A stretch of 13,212 nt of DNA. It comes from Spirochaetota bacterium (GTDB lineage Bacteria; Spirochaetota; Spirochaetia; Treponematales; Treponemataceae). Under the pieces are notes generated by a model that did not search any database, had not been told where the DNA came from, and saw only the letters and a program-made list of their open reading frames with translations. Shown piece by piece: positions 12,586 through 13,212 of the stretch. The stretch is from positions 1 to 13,212 of the forward strand of contig JAKPSR010000311.1 in NCBI GenBank assembly GCA_029571425.1, written 5' to 3'. Within the stretch, counting starts at the first letter, position 1; every line of letters begins with the position of its first letter. Position numbers and translations under genes: made by a program.

Positions 12586-13212
12586 ATGCTCGACTTTATC
12601 CTATCGACCCGCGCAAAATCCCCGAACCTATATGTTTCCTTCAAGAACCCTCTCACAGGAAAATATGGTACCAAACGTAGTACTGGCACGTCCGACCCAA
12701 AACAAGCGGAAAAGATCGCGTATAAATGGTTGGTAACCGGGGAATTCGACAAGAAGGATAACTGTACCCAACGGTCCCTGCTCGATGCCATACGCGTTGC
12801 AACGCTCACTCAGAGCGATGCCCGCGAGATAATTGAAATCCTAAAATCCAAAAAACTCATATCATCCGCTGTTCTCAAAACGGATAAGGCAAACATCTCA
12901 TTTATATCGTTCCTTGAAAACTTCTGGGACTACGATAATTCTCCCTACGTAAAAGAAAAACTCCGGAAGAAGCACGGGATTCACAAGCGCTACGTCGCTC
13001 GTGAGAGCGGTGCTGTCAAGAACTATTGGAAACCATTCTTCAAGGATACGCTACTTGGCTCAGTCACCTTCGAACAAGTAAACGGTTTCATTGACTGGAT
13101 TGGATCACTTGAAAAGCCAGGAAGCGCTAAAGGTAAAAACAGTGTCATCAAAGCGGGTACACTCCCCCTGAAATGGGCATTCCGAAATGAGATGCTAGAA
13201 AGAGACATTACC
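12586..13212 (+). CDS. Phage-type tyrosine recombinase/integrase, N-terminal 209 aa, cut by the window
   Basis: The frame is open from the start to the right edge, so the stop and the catalytic domain lie outside. Residues 13-53 (PNLYVSFKNPLTGKYGTKRSTGTSDPKQAEKIAYKWL) look like the arm-binding beta-sheet domain of phage integrases, and residues 104-209 (FISFLENFWDY, VKNYWKPFFKDTLLGSVTFEQVNGFIDWIGSL, LPLKWAFRNEMLERDI) like the SAM-like core-binding domain. The catalytic R..HxxR..Y residues are not in view. The ATG at 12586 follows GGAGA (12576-12580) at good spacing; the frame is also open upstream (ATG 12544, GTG 12535) but without a Shine-Dalgarno. Codon use and GC content are unlike the rest of the window. 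It lies right after a tRNA gene, as expected for a tRNA-targeting integrase. Confidence 0.85.
   Translation, partial: MLDFILSTRAKSPNLYVSFKNPLTGKYGTKRSTGTSDPKQAEKIAYKWLVTGEFDKKDNCTQRSLLDAIRVATLTQSDAREIIEILKSKKLISSAVLKTDKANISFISFLENFWDYDNSPYVKEKLRKKHGIHKRYVARESGAVKNYWKPFFKDTLLGSVTFEQVNGFIDWIGSLEKPGSAKGKNSVIKAGTLPLKWAFRNEMLERDIT

Larger units (their letters stand above)
12463..13212 (+). mobile_element. Left end of an integrated element (prophage or integrative element), cut by the window
   Basis: Beyond the third tRNA-tail copy the base composition drops markedly (long A/T-rich runs such as around 12841-12900), unlike all genes to the left. The only gene visible is an integrase N-terminal part reading into the element. 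From 12463 to 12585 there is no other gene: it holds a 12-bp hairpin (12467-12493) and a weaker dyad (CGAATG 12541-12546 with CATTCG 12558-12563). No cargo gene can be seen. Confidence 0.7.

Overview
The window looks like a piece of a GC-rich bacterial chromosome, probably a spirochaete related to Treponema. That placement is an inference from protein style: a short four-cysteine L28, a cyclic-nucleotide-domain/TPR protein paired with a Crp-like regulator, a ROK repressor without the zinc motif, and a UDPGP-family nucleotidyltransferase. Bases 1 to about 12460 are uniformly GC-rich and tightly packed. From about 12463 to the right edge the sequence is visibly more AT-rich and codes for the N-terminal part of a phage-type integrase, so the right edge is the start of an integrated element.

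Layout, left to right. The start of a FAD/NAD(P)-dependent oxidoreductase (minus, cut by the window) follows an unrecognised 210-aa protein (minus). Divergent from these is a PhnP-like metallo-beta-lactamase-fold hydrolase (plus). Its stop codon overlaps that of rpmB (ribosomal protein L28, minus), and the rpmB terminator lies inside its coding sequence. Next comes a pyruvate kinase with an extra C-terminal swivelling domain (minus), then a divergent ROK-family repressor (plus), which converges on a LacI-family repressor (minus). A UDPGP-family uridylyltransferase (minus) lies upstream of the LacI gene and is divergent from comM (YifB-type AAA+ ATPase, plus). comM overlaps the end of a PHP-family phosphoesterase (minus). 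Divergent from that is a two-gene operon: a cyclic-nucleotide-domain/TPR protein and a Crp/Fnr-type regulator. The chromosomal part ends with tRNA-Thr(CGU).

The right-hand 1.2 kb holds the most unusual structure. The last 17 bases of the tRNA gene recur twice more, at an exact 182-bp period. Each 182-bp unit contains the tRNA tail, a strong terminator hairpin, an inverted copy of the tRNA tail, and two small hairpins. The stems of those small hairpins differ between units but stay fully paired, while one loop is identical and the other similar. The third tail copy directly abuts the AT-rich integrase region and is the likely attachment-site junction.

Functionally, the central block (pyruvate kinase, ROK, LacI, uridylyltransferase) suggests carbohydrate metabolism with local repressors, but no operator was proven. 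Several genes have a good -10 box only 7 to 12 bases before the start codon and no clear Shine-Dalgarno, which suggests leaderless or nearly leaderless mRNAs. Other genes (the oxidoreductase, rpmB, pyk, both Crp-type genes, the integrase) have conventional Shine-Dalgarno sequences.
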